In this document: one piece after another, positions 48,176 through 58,884 of the stretch
Layout of the letters: the number at the start of each line of letters is the position of its first letter
Numbering within the stretch: position 1 is the stretch's first letter
Origin: Paguma larvata
Taxonomy: Eukaryota; Chordata; Mammalia; Carnivora; Viverridae
Assembly: GCA_030068075.1 (NCBI GenBank)
Contig: CM057836.1
Coordinates: 66,439,788-66,503,787 of the forward strand
Reading direction: 5' to 3'
DNA length: 64,000 bases
Made by a program: the position numbers and the translations under genes
Notes under the pieces: generated by a model
Told to the model about the DNA's origin: nothing
Seen by the model: only the letters and a program-made list of their open reading frames with translations
The model's database searches: none

Positions 48176-48432
48176 GTGTCCATCAATTGATGAATGGGTA
48201 AAGAAGATGTGGTATATATACACAACGGAATACTATGCAGCAATGAGAAAGAATGAAATCTGGCCATGTGTGGCAACATGGATGGAACTTGAGGATATTA
48301 TGCTGAGTGAAATAAGTCAGGCAGAGAAAGACAGATGCCATATGTTCCCACGCATAGGTAGGCTTTGGAAGACCTAGCAGAGAACCAGGGGAGAGGGGAA
48401 GAGGGGAAGGAGGAAAAAAAAAAAGCCACAGA

Positions 48433-48556
48433 TTTGAAAGGACTGTGCCTTTTTGCACGCTAGTGCAGTCAGCCTTGGGACCCGTATGTGTGATAAAGTT
48501 TCCCTTTGTACTGCTTGTTTTAAAAAGGAAGCAAAAGGGGGGGGGGAAGCCACAGA
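48433..48556 (+). repeat. 124-base insertion within an L1 3' UTR
   Basis: The words gccacaga occur at 48425-48432 and again at 48549-48556, bracketing a segment (tttgaaaggactgtgccttt ... tgataaagtttccctttgta ... G-run) that is missing from the equivalent place of the L1 copy at 1397-3745 (about 3500-3520). It ends with a G10-type run (48537-48546). Its origin is not known to me. Confidence 0.7.
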
Positions 48557-49486
48557 GAGAAAGGAAGACATGACATGAGAGACTCTCAAAGAATAAGAAA
48601 GAACTGAGGGGAGAGATGGATGTGGGAGGGGGGAGAGTGGGTGGTGGGCACAGAGGAGGGCGTTCGTTGGATTGAGCACTGGGTGTTGTATAGAAACCAA
48701 TTTGACAATAAACTATTAAAAAAATAAAAAAATAAAAGTAAAAAAAAATAAATAAAGTAGCCTAATAAATGTGTGCTTGTTTTATTCCTCAAATAAGAAT
48801 AGAGTAGAAATGAGGCACAGAAAGTATTTTTAGCAACAATTACTACAATTTTCCAGATTTATGAAAAATATAAGCACAAGATCCAACAAGTTCATTGAAC
48901 ACTGACAGTGTATTTCTCAAGAGTAACAATGCAGATGAAGCAACTGAAAGAAAAGTCTCTACAGCCTTGAAGTATATACTCAACAACAGGGTTTTCAAAA
49001 TGAAAGCAAAATACCAGTTTTTAAGAAATACAAAAGCTGAAAGAAATCGTCACCAGCAGATTCAAGAAATGTCAAAAGGAGCCATTAAGTTAGAAGGAAA
49101 ATGATACCCAAGGAAAATGTGGACCTACTGAAAGAATAACAAAGAGTACTGAAAACGGTAACTGTTTGAGCAAATATACAGGATTTTTATTTTTATTTAA
49201 ATTTCTTTGAAGGATAATGAACTGTTTAAACAAAAGAGTAACAATATGGCATTTGCAGATATTCAAAGTATAAAAATAACACAAAGTCCCAGAGGAGCAA
49301 AAGTAAACTATACTTTAAGGCTCCTAAACTATACTTGAACTGGTATGAGGTCATTTGAAGGTAGACTGTATCAACTTAAATATATACACCAAAAACCCAA
49401 AGGCAATAATCAAAAATTAAATAAATAATGGCAGTTAAAAGATTACTTGAAGAGATATAAAGGAATAATGAAAAGTGTAAAAATAC

Positions 49487-49604
49487 CAGGTGCACTTGGC
49501 TGACTGAGTTGGTGCAAATGAGACTCTTGATCTTGGGCTTGTGAGTCAAGTCCCATGCTGGGTGTAGAGACTACTTAAACATTAAAGTATTAAAAAATCA
49601 TATG
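49487..49604 (+). mobile_element. short tRNA-derived SINE, CAN type with alternative tail
   Basis: It has a degenerate head (gtgcacttggctgactgagt), the gactcttgatcttgggct box, gtcaagtcccatgctgggtg and tagagactacttaaacatta. This is the shorter carnivore SINE form in which the tRNA-related head is followed by a GGGTGTAGAGATTACTT-type end and then the A-rich tail. It has another SINEC directly in its tail. Confidence 0.75.
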
Positions 49605-49800
49605 GAGCACCAGGGTGGCTCAGTCGGGTAAGTGTCCAACTTCAGCTCAGGTTATAATCTCACAGTTTGTGAGTTTGAGCCCAGCCTCAGGTTCTGCGCT
49701 GACAGCTCAGAGCCTGGAGCCTGCTTCAGATCTGTGTCTCCCTCTCTCTGCCCCTTCCCTGCTTGCGTGTGCATTCTCTCTCAAAACTAAACATTAAAAA
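49605..49800 (+). mobile_element. SINEC inserted in the tail of the preceding SINE
   Basis: The head ggagcaccagggtggctcag follows the A-rich tail of the preceding SINE. It has ataatctcacagtttgtgag, tctgcgctgacagctcagag and cctggagcctgcttcagatc. The phrase attaaaaaat occurs at its left (about 49589-49598) and right (about 49793-49802), consistent with insertion into the A-rich tail of the first SINE. Confidence 0.92.
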
Positions 49801-50516
49801 ATTTAAAAGTTTAAAAATTCTAAAAATACCCAACCTAAACAAGGCAGAAAAAGATGAAAAAGGGAACAAAGAACAGATAGGAAAGATATAATACCAATTG
49901 CAAGATGGGAGATTTAATCTTGACCATATAAATAATCATATTAAATGTATGAGATTTAAAACTCTGATTAAAAGGCAGAGATCATCATATTTGATTTTTG
50001 TAAAGGGATAACTTAATATACCTTCCTCAGGTATTTATTTTTCTAGTAAAAATGCTTCAAAACTTATGAAGCCAAATCTCACAGAACTGCAAGGAGAAAC
50101 AGACAAATCTACAATTAGAATCAAGTTTCAACAAAATATACTACAGAATCTTTGTGACATTAGGTTAGGAAAGCATTTCTTAGGTATAATACAATCGATA
50201 AAATAAAAAATACTAAGATAGACTTCATAGAAAGTAAAATCTTCTCTTTGAAAAAAACAAAGAACGGCAAGACAATCCAAAGAAACGGGAAAAAAAGTTC
50301 TTTATAAAGCCTATATCCAATAAAGGAATTCTATCAGCTTATCTAAAAAAAAAAAAACCTCTCAAGGCTCAAAACAAGAAAACCAACCTCTTTTTAATGG
50401 GCAAATGATTTGAGTAGACACTTCAACAAAAAAGATACACAATGGCAACAACGCTCATGAAAAAATGCTCAACAGGATTATTATGGACAAATTAAAAGTA
50501 CTATGAAATATTTATT

Positions 50517-50562
50517 ACCATATATATATGAATATTATATATACCATAAATATGGTATATAA
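50517..50562. repeat. AT-rich palindromic tract
   Basis: A run of at/ta words that ends with the near-perfect palindrome ataccataaatatggtat (50541-50558). It interrupts the ancient L1. Confidence 0.75.
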
Positions 50563-51004
50563 ATACGGATTAAATTAAGTAGATTGACCACAGCAGGTTT
50601 GGGAAGAATGTCAAGAATCTGTTATTCTGAGACGCTCTGAGAATGTAAAATGGTACAACTACTTTAGGCAACAATTTACCAGGTTCCCATTAAGTTAAAC
50701 ATGTATCTACCAAGTAATCCAGACATGCACCTTTTATATATTTACCCAAGAGAATCAAAGCATGATTTTTGTGTACAAGTATTTGTACACTAATATTTTT
50801 AGTAGCTTCATTGGTAAACTAAACTAGAAACAACACAGATAATAAGGTGAAGGTACCTTGAAATGAAGGTACGAGTTTCCTAAACTCATGCAGTGGAATC
50901 TATTTACAATATAAAGTAATAGACTATTGAAATATGCAAAAACGGAGTGAAAGGAATCAGACAAGAGAATAAATTGTTATTCGATACATGAAACATTTAA
51001 ACCA

Positions 51005-51610
51005 GCATTGATCGGATCCCAAACCTTTAATTTTCCAAAAATGAAAGCAAATGCTTCAGAACACCAAGCTATTCAGTGGTAAAACCAAAATTAGTAACAC
51101 AGGCCTCCTTCTTCCTAACTCAGAGTTTAACTTCATTCAGTAGGTATTCTCTATTGCCCAACATTTTATCCCTGAGAAAGGGGAAATTTCCTACTGCACC
51201 GTAACTTTATCTGGATTCCCTGTAAAGAACCTGATACCCCTATCAGGTTAGAAATCCTGGCACAGTTATGTTCCAGCCAACACAAAGGCCACAAGATCAT
51301 CAGTACAAGAAAAATGTGTGGAATATCTATTATAATTATACCATTTCAAATTAAGTGTTATGTGGAATTATATATAAACCCATTAAAGTATATAAAAATA
51401 ATAAAGATCAGGAAGTTATGCCAATAATTTGAACATATAACAGGCAACCATCAGTAACTAGAAGTTTACAACTAAAGTGGAAAACATTATCAGAGTTCAA
51501 AAGAGCAGCAGAGAACTCTGAGTTAGAGAGACTAGGAATGATTAAATGGAAGAGATATTTCTGATTGTACTACACAGTGTAACTTTTTTTTTCCACTTAA
51601 ATATTTGATA
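51005..51610. other. unannotated sequence
   Basis: No repeat or exon I can name between the ancient L1 and the next SINEC. Confidence 0.4.
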
Positions 51611-51614
51611 TCCA

Positions 51615-51822
51615 GGGGTGCCTGGGTGACTCAGTCAGTTAAGAGTCCAACTTCAGCTCAGGTCATGATTTCACGTTTTGTGGGTTTGAGCCCGGCATCA
51701 TGCTCTCTGCTGACAGCTCAGAGCCTGGAGCCTGCTTCAGATTCTATGTCTTCCTCTCTCTCTCTCTGCCCCTCCCATGCTCATGCTCTCTCTCTCGCTC
51801 TCTCTCAATCATATATAAAAGT
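51615..51822 (+). mobile_element. SINEC
   Basis: ggggtgcctgggtgactcag head, tcaggtcatgatttcacgtt, ctgctgacagctcagagcct and the full CT-rich segment with ctctctctctctgcccctcc, then a short A/T tail. No convincing target-site duplication. A 75-codon frame here is repeat translation. Confidence 0.92.
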
Positions 51823-52119
51823 TAATGTGTAGCATGTTTACTATAAAACATTAAGAAAATAATGAAGAAGATAAAAATCACCAAAAGTCCAACACACATA
51901 AACATTCTCAGTATTTTCATATACATTGTCATGTTTTTTTTTCTCTCTATCTTTTCTGCTCTCTATCTTGTTAATACATTTGATCTTATACTTTATGTAT
52001 AAATTAATGTGTCATTAACAAAGATAAATCCGCTGTTGAAAGGTAATACTTAAGAACACTTGTTGATAATATTTGCTCTGAGAAATCTCCAAGTCACTTG
52101 GATTATTCTAATATTACTA

Positions 52120-52260
52120 TTTACATTATGTCCTGAATACCTACTTTGTATTAAGCACTGTTCTAAATGCTTTCCACACATTAACTCATATAAATCACAA
52201 GAACTTTACAGATCAAGAAACTGGACACAAAGATGTGTAAAACCTATTCTGAATGAATCC
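52120..52260 (-). mobile_element. MIR-family fragment
   Basis: gaatacctactttgtattaa, gcactgttctaaatgctttc, cacacattaactcatataaa and aactttacagatcaagaaac follow the order of the MIR complementary strand (gcactgttctaag ... ttaactcattta ... cagatgaggaaact). Confidence 0.65.
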
Positions 52261-52269
52261 CTTTCTGAT

Positions 52270-53510
52270 CATCTCAATAAGCCAAGTATAATAAACCTAC
52301 AATCCCCAGAATCCTCCTTCCAAGGTTCTTATTATCTTAGCTATGACAAATCCTAACTTGACAGAATGACACATCAGGAATTACAAGAGCTCCTATGAAT
52401 CCCTACCTTAACTATCTGCTCATTTATTTTCTGGATTCATGATATCCAAATGCTCACAAGGATAAAAAAAAAAAAAAGGCTAATCTGGTTATGCTAAGAA
52501 ATGCCTCTAGGAACTAAAGGAATAATGACTAAATTCCCTATTTGTTAGAGACCTTATTTTGCTGAACCAAGGTAGGTTGGCTCAGTAAAAATTAAAAAAA
52601 AAATCAAAAACAGAGCCTATCAATTGATTGTTTCTATCCTTTTCCACTGGTCTTCAGTTTAATGAAAATTATTCCCCAATTCAGAGAGTGGGTTGAATGT
52701 TATCCCTTAATTTGGAATTGGTGACTTTTTTTTAAATGAGGACGTTCTGACAATATTACAGGTAGTAAGTAATAAGAATCTGAGCTAGAATCTTGGGAAA
52801 ATGAGAGGAAGGGAGGGAGAGAGGGACATCTTTTAACACATGGAAGAGCAAATTTTGGAGAATTAAAAGGTATTAAATATGATCATGAAGTGGAAAACAA
52901 CAAAATAAAGGGGTGGGGGGAAGGCCATTTAGATTCAAGCCTGAGAGTTTAAGCAAATTCTAACATCAAGAAGCAAATGAGTAACATCCAGAAGAGTTTG
53001 TTTCAGAAGTAAAGGGGGGAGTAACAAAACCACAGAAAATAAATTTTGTTGAAGTCTGAAAGATCTGTATTTTTTTCTGAAGCAGGATAGAGGTAGGAGA
53101 TATTTTACTAGATTCATTAGCTGTCGTCACTTTAAAACTGTGCATTTAAGGAATAATTTATGACAATCTATCACCAGCTCCGTTTCTTGCCTTATTCAAA
53201 GTATGATGACTTAAACATAATGGAAACAATCACAAGGTAAAACTGCCTAAGTCCCCACCTGCCCTCCTTCCTCAAATCCCTTTTATCTGTACACAGCTAT
53301 TGGACAAAACCTCCTGCAGGAGAGGCCTTACCTCCCAGTGAGGATAACCCTACTTTGTTTCTCTATTCCCTTCCTGCTATCATGTTACAGGTTTTGAATG
53401 TGTTTCAAGTAACATTTTGTTATTATTTTCCTAAAGCAAAGAATCTATTTGTTAGGAGAATTATCTTCAAAGGATTCTAGTATGCAAAAAAACAAAACAA
53501 AAAAAAACAA
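52270..53510. other. unannotated sequence
   Basis: About 1.2 kb with no named repeat. Poly(A) runs occur at about 52465-52479 and 52596-52603 without an upstream element I recognise. Confidence 0.4.
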
Positions 53511-53525
53511 AACCCAACATTACAA

Positions 53526-53743
53526 GGGCACCTGGGAGACTCAGCCAGTTAAGGGTCCCACTTCGGCTCAGGTCATAATCTCACGGTCTTTGAGTTTGAG
53601 CCCCACACGTTGGGTTCTATGCTGACAGCTCAGAGCTTGGAGCTGCTTCAGATTCTGTGTCTCCTTCTCAGCTCTGCCCCTCCTCTGCCAACACTCTTTG
53701 TATCTCTCTATCAAAAATAAATAAACATTAAATTAAAAATAAA
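53526..53743 (+). mobile_element. SINEC
   Basis: gggcacctgggagactcagc head, cggctcaggtcataatctca, ctatgctgacagctcagagc and an aataaataaacatta tail. Direct repeats aacattacaa (53516-53525) and aacattgcaa (53744-53753) fit a target-site duplication. Confidence 0.93.
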
Positions 53744-53754
53744 AACATTGCAAA

Positions 53755-56700
53755 CCAGTCTCAGAGAAAAGTGTCTACATGCTTTTCTGAGGCATACTAC
53801 TATATTGGAAGGCATACTCCTCTCTGCTACACAAATTGCATATTTTATTATTATGGATAATCAAAAGAAAAATAGCTATGCAAAGCAGAAAGTAGATATT
53901 CAATAGTTTTTACAGAAGAATTTTGAGCATCAAATGTCATTATGAGCAGATTGCTATTTGAAAGAGGCATTCTAAGATTCTATAACAGTTGCCACCATGT
54001 CTAATTCTGCAGTCTTGTCAAGGAGGAATTATTTATAGAACTAAGTTACTTATTTGATGCGGTAACACAGTATTGTCAATACTTTTTAAAATTTATTTAT
54101 ATTCTCTTTAAAAAACAAATAAGCAAAATACAAAGAAACTATAAGAAAGGAATAAGGGAAAAGACTGACTGGAGATATAATTAAGATAGTGGAAATGTTA
54201 GTTGATGGAGACCTCAAGGATAATATAGTATTTAAGGGAGTTAATGATATGGTTGAGAAGGTCACTGTGTGGTCCTGTCCTGAGAACTCTGCTCTAAATT
54301 CTGAGAGTAGTTTCAGTCTCTGCTGGAAATGGTTTTGTTTAAATTTCGTGGGACTCAGGGTAGTCTGGCAAGATCTTTCCAGAATGTTTAGAAGCATTTT
54401 ATGGTTCTACATTTTGTGCCTTCTTCCCACTTTCATTTTCAATCCTGTTTCCATTTTGTACCAATCCATATTTTCTTATGTAGGCTCACTTTAAATATAT
54501 ACTATCTAGTTATATGCTAGAAAATTTTCCAAGTTGTCTTAAACCCTTCCTGGAGTAGAGAGTGAGTATAACCAAAAAAAAAAAAAAAAAAAAGGAAAAA
54601 AAAAAAAGAATTCAAAGACCTAGTATTATTAAGTTTTAATTAGAATATAAATGTCTAATAAGAATTCATAAAAATCTAGTTAGAATATCGATCACTGTAC
54701 CTTACACAAAGAAGGCAAGCAAAATTGTTTAATTTGAATGAAACCTGTAGAAGTTATAATTTAAATAGCCAAGTATTCATTATAATTATATATGGTATGT
54801 ATATAATACTTGCAAGATAATTTATTATATATCAAGAGGAGATAATGATAATGAGGAGACATAAAAGCACATACTTCAAAACAGGATACAGATTACTCTT
54901 GACACCCAACCTCTGTTTGCTTGCCATTTCCAGAGCTTCTAAAAGATGCATCTCAATTAGTAGCTATGGTAGAACTAGGGGTGCACATGGACATAAATGA
55001 TTGGTCTGGGTTGACTTTTGATCCAAAGGCAGTCTAGGTAAGCCATAGGTTAGCCAGTTCTCAATGAAGTGCTCTGGTGGAAAAGCTCTGGTGAAAAGAG
55101 TAAAGGTGTTTAACTCAGAGTCCATGTCTGGAGGATTCTGAATTTGAGAAGGATAATGTAAAATAGTGGTGGCTACAGCCAAGGGACACAGAAAGAAGTT
55201 GAGTTGGGTAAATTATCTGAGGCTTCAAAAGTAAGCACAGACTAAGGATCAGACAGGTTCTAGAATGCAACAGTTCTCCAGACAACTGTACTATGAGAAC
55301 AACTTTGTCCTACTAGGTTTTCAACAGCTCTTATTCTTGAGATTGTGGAGCAACATTTGAGAATATAGGAGGGATTCCTACATAAAAAGGATTCCTGTGT
55401 TTTTCTCAGTAAATATCCATTTCTCAAGGTGAGCCTCTGATCTTTGCATCCAAATATCTTAACTAAAACACCAATATTCTATCCAATTGATATATACGAA
55501 GTGACGAGGTGACTTGGCTAAAATCTGAGAAAGAGTGTACATTGGAATGGGACCTTTCTACTTCAGTGAAAAAATAAACTACTCTTGCAATGAGATTTGC
55601 TCACCCCATGCAATTCTACAGTGTCGAAGATGAGACTCTAAGTCTAGAAACGACTTTCAAAGTTACTAATTATAACCTTCCAACAGTCTTCCCCAGCTAC
55701 TTTAAGTCTTGTCTAAATCCGGGCAAATGATCTTTGTCTCTCTCTCTTTAAATATCAAACTTTCTAGGATAAGTTGACCCTACTCATGTGGGTAAAGTCC
55801 CACTCAAAGCCCCTTGTATTGTTGTGAAAAAGCACAGCTATGTGTTGTGAGAAGCTTTCCCTATACCATGTTAAATCTTGTCTTCCTGTAGTTTTTATTA
55901 ATTAGACTTTGCCTACCAGAACAGCAAAGACAACTTCCACTTTTCATGGTAATTTCCTAATTTTTGAAAATGACTGCATAGTCTCTATGATTCCTTACCT
56001 CTGTAGGGTCAACATCTCCAATTCCTTCATTTGCCATTCCTCAGATACAGGTCCCTAATTGCTGTCATCCTGTTACACTTTACTGGTTGCTTGCTGAATT
56101 ATCACTGAGTCAAACAAAGATGATATAATTGCATATTTTTCTACATCTATATAAATAAGCTTTCAACCATACTAACTTATCTTCTAGAAGTAAAAAATCC
56201 CTATTTTTCTAACTATAGAGTATATTCCATAACATATTCCATGGTGAGCATTATGTAAGTAAGACTCAAGAATGTTGAAATCCTACTGGTTGTTTGCAAA
56301 AAGATTATATCAAGTTTAGAGGATAATAAACATTTTATTCTGGAGTCATTACCTTTCTACGATTTTTTCCTTAACATCTCTATTATCTCCACAAGTCGTG
56401 TCACTTTACTCAAGAGAAAATTAACAGTAGAGAATACTCAGTAAAAAAGTAACAAATGTAGTTCAAATAGACAAGAAAGACTGAGGGCTTTATAAAAATA
56501 TGGTTGCAGGACACTTCCAGATATTCCCTGGAGGTTTAGTAAGCATATTGAGCATTTTTCCTTGATTTTAATTTAGGCTATATTCCCATTAGAAACTGTA
56601 CTTAATTAGCACATTTGTTAAAAGTCCATAATGTTAATTCAATGGAAAAATTCCAATAGCAGTCTATTAGATTTTTTGGGTTAATATTGTACACTTTCTA

Positions 56701-58110
56701 GAAATGTATTAACGATATGGTTATTAAAAGTTATAGCTATCACAATCCAGTTCTGTTTCAAACAGCAAAATTACTTTTATTCCTAATTACTCAATGAAGA
56801 GTTATAAATGTACAGTTCATTTAGAAGTTATTTAGCATGCTGCGCATTTGGCTGCTGTAATCCAAGAGTTAGCGCAAATTTTCTCAAAAGTAAATGAAGA
56901 CATAGTTTGATTTTTAGCTCAATAACTAAGAGGATAGTTCTTTATCTTCCTTAGTATTATGGTATAAGATGCGCAAGTATGTGGAGTGTCTTCTATCACC
57001 AAAAAATTGGGGCATTTCAAATACGCACATTTTGAGTACTGTAGAGAGAAATTATTTGTAACACTACATTCAATTTTCATAGGACTATTTTGACAACAGG
57101 ATAAATAATGACATGCCTACCTCTCTGTTCTTAATCCTTCCTTATACCTCAGCTCTAATCAACTCTAATCACACAGCTCCTATGTTTATATTTAATTCTA
57201 AATTATTTACATTTACTACTCTATCAACACACCATTATATAAAGATCAAATAAGAATAGGAAATGTAAACATTAAGATAAACATGAAATAAGCAGTATTT
57301 TAAAATGTTTTTGATTTTTACATACTAAAGGTACAAGCTGTTTTGTCCCCAAAGGTGGTAAGAACACTGTAATTGAACAGTGTGAGTGATTATGGCATTC
57401 CTGATTAGATTAACATCATATACATGACACATATACATATATATGATACACACACTCATCACTGGGCTTCAAAGAGTCCCTGTACTAGTAGAAGTGCCAT
57501 CTCCATCTCTGTAATTTTCCTTCTGTTTACTTATACTTGTATTGTTCTTTCATCCTCAAGTAGAATTTCTTTGTAGAATCTTATTTTGGGAGAGTTCATT
57601 TAATTAAAACCCAACAGTGTTATTCATAAATCTTTTTTGCTAGGCTGATGTGAAACCACAATGTATTCTAAGGTGCAGGATTGGATCCCATAAATCTATT
57701 TTTAAATGAACTTTCAGGTGATTCTTGGTTTTCAAACTATACTTTGACATACACCTTCAGACTCTTGCATCAATTAAGATTCAGTCCCCAATATTTGGGT
57801 ATATTAGCATCGAGGCAAATTTGCTTCTGGCCCTGGACTGATTTCACTCTTCAATGACAATAACTGGACTTCCTTTCCATATGAACACAAACAATAAACC
57901 CACACTTCATACTGATAAGCAATTCTTAATTTTTTTTCTTGTTTTTTACCTTCATTCTATTCTCCCTGATGCTGACTACAGTCTAACTAGGTGACCACAT
58001 TGTACCTATTATCTATTTGCTATATTCTGCAACATCTGCTATTTGCTAAACTTCCTTAATGCCTGGGTTTCCTCTAGTGAGGTAGAAAAGAGAACTAACA
58101 TGACTTGGTG
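53755..58110. other. unannotated, apparently single-copy sequence
   Basis: The longest stretch (about 4.3 kb) without a repeat I can name. It includes an isolated A20-GG-A12 run at 54574-54607, a short CA/ta tract near 57420-57450, and a segment at about 56640-57060 discussed in the findings. The frames at 54086-54494 on both strands overlap each other. Confidence 0.45.
54574..54607. repeat. poly(A) tract
   Basis: Twenty A residues, two G, then twelve A. Such runs often mark the 3' end of a plus-strand retroposed sequence, but no L1 or SINE is recognised upstream. Direct flanking repeats are not obvious. Confidence 0.85.
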
Positions 58111-58114
58111 TCTC

Positions 58115-58545
58115 GTTTGTGTGAGACATGGTTTTAGGCAATTTACATTTGTTATTTTTCCATTTTATTTTTTTGAGAGAGAGGGCACAAGTGAGCAAGA
58201 AGGGGGTAAGAGAGACAGAAAGAGAAAGACAAAGGGGGGTCACCCAAAGTAGGACTCTAGCATACCTGATGAAGGTCTAGAACTCACCAACCATGAGATC
58301 ATGACCTGAGCTGAAGTCAGATGCTTAACTGACTGAGCCACCCAGGCACCCTACATTTGTTATTTCAAGTAACCTTTATAATAATGCTAAGAAGTAAATT
58401 ACCTCAGAGGTAGGTGTTCTTATCCCTGCTTTATGCAGAAATAAACATAAATTCACAGAGTTTAAATAATTTCCTTAAGGTCATTCAGCAAGTGAGTGGC
58501 AGAGCCAGTACACCTGATTCAGAAGTCCATGCTTTTTCTAGGACA
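58115..58545 (-). mobile_element. MIR-family element split by a SINEC
   Basis: The left piece has gacatggttttaggcaattt. The right piece, from about 58366, has gtaacctttataataatgct, gaggtaggtgttcttatccc, ttcacagagtttaaataatt, aaggtcattcagcaagtgag and tggcagagccagtacacctg. Joined, they are a MIR in complementary orientation, one of the best-preserved MIRs of the window. Confidence 0.75.
58158..58351 (-). mobile_element. SINEC with exact 14-bp TSD inside a MIR
   Basis: The right end reads gactgagccacccaggcacc; then gatcatgacctgagctgaag, a GA-rich stretch and a T-rich left end. The direct repeat tacatttgttattt is identical at 58144-58157 and 58352-58365. A perfect duplication of this length argues that the insertion is not very old. 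Confidence 0.96.
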
Positions 58546-58650
58546 CTCTCCTGCCTTCTCATTAGTCTTTCCATAAATAAACAGTCCTAATACCCACAGA
58601 GCTATGTGCTCCCTTTCAGTCCTTTCAACAATAAGTATAAGCACTTTTCT

Positions 58651-58865
58651 TTAGTTTTTTTAAACATTTATTCATTTTTGAGAGACAGAGACAGAGTGTG
58701 AGAGGGAAAGGGGCAGAGAGAGACGGAGACACAGAATCTGAAGCAGGTTCCAGGCTCTGAGCTATCAGCACAGAGCCCAAGGTGGGCTCAAACCCATGGA
58801 CCACAAGACCATGACCTGAGCTCAAGTTGGACGCTTAACCAACTGAGCCATTCAGGCACCCTAGG
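58651..58865 (-). mobile_element. SINEC with 14-bp TSD
   Basis: The right end reads caactgagccattcaggcac; then ccatgacctgagctcaagtt, cagcacagagcccaaggtgg, a GA-rich stretch and ttttaaacatttattcattt on the left. Direct repeats ataagcacttttct (58637-58650) and ataaacacttttct (58866-58879) differ at one position. Confidence 0.95.
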
Positions 58866-58884
58866 ATAAACACTTTTCTAATCT

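Larger units (their letters stand above)
47900..48752 (+). mobile_element. LINE-1 3' fragment with 12-bp TSD
   Basis: An 853-base 5'-truncated L1: late ORF2, 3' UTR and A-rich tail. The target-site duplication taaagtagccta is exact at 47888-47899 and 48753-48764. Compared with the copy at 1397-3745 its 3' UTR has an extra 124-base segment (48433-48556). It is younger than the surrounding ancient L1, into which it is inserted. Confidence 0.93.
47450..51000 (+). mobile_element. ancient L1 (L1M/HAL1-like) mosaic
   Basis: Recognisable blocks in L1 order: gaaaattaccaaatgtgcaa and gatgtggaaaaatacaac (about 47505-47540, ORF1 start region); gctgaaagaaatcgtcacca and agaaggaaaatgatacccaa (about 49034-49112); gaaggtagactgtatcaac (49358); aaggcagaaaaagatgaaaa and ttaaaaggcagagatcatca (49841-49990, ORF2 start); gaactgcaaggagaaacag (50085); then, after a jump near 50200, late-ORF2 text aatgggcaaatgatttgagt (50396). 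It contains a younger L1, two SINEs and an AT insertion. All frames are degraded. The 5' limit is uncertain. Confidence 0.6.

Noticed and set aside
48374..48700. Pro/Ser/Leu-rich minus-strand frame of 108 codons
   Set aside because: It is the complement of the purine-rich L1 3' UTR.
57680..57775. Possible MER5-like fragment (aggtgattcttggttttcaa)
   Set aside because: Only short words match and their order does not fit the consensus; too weak to list.
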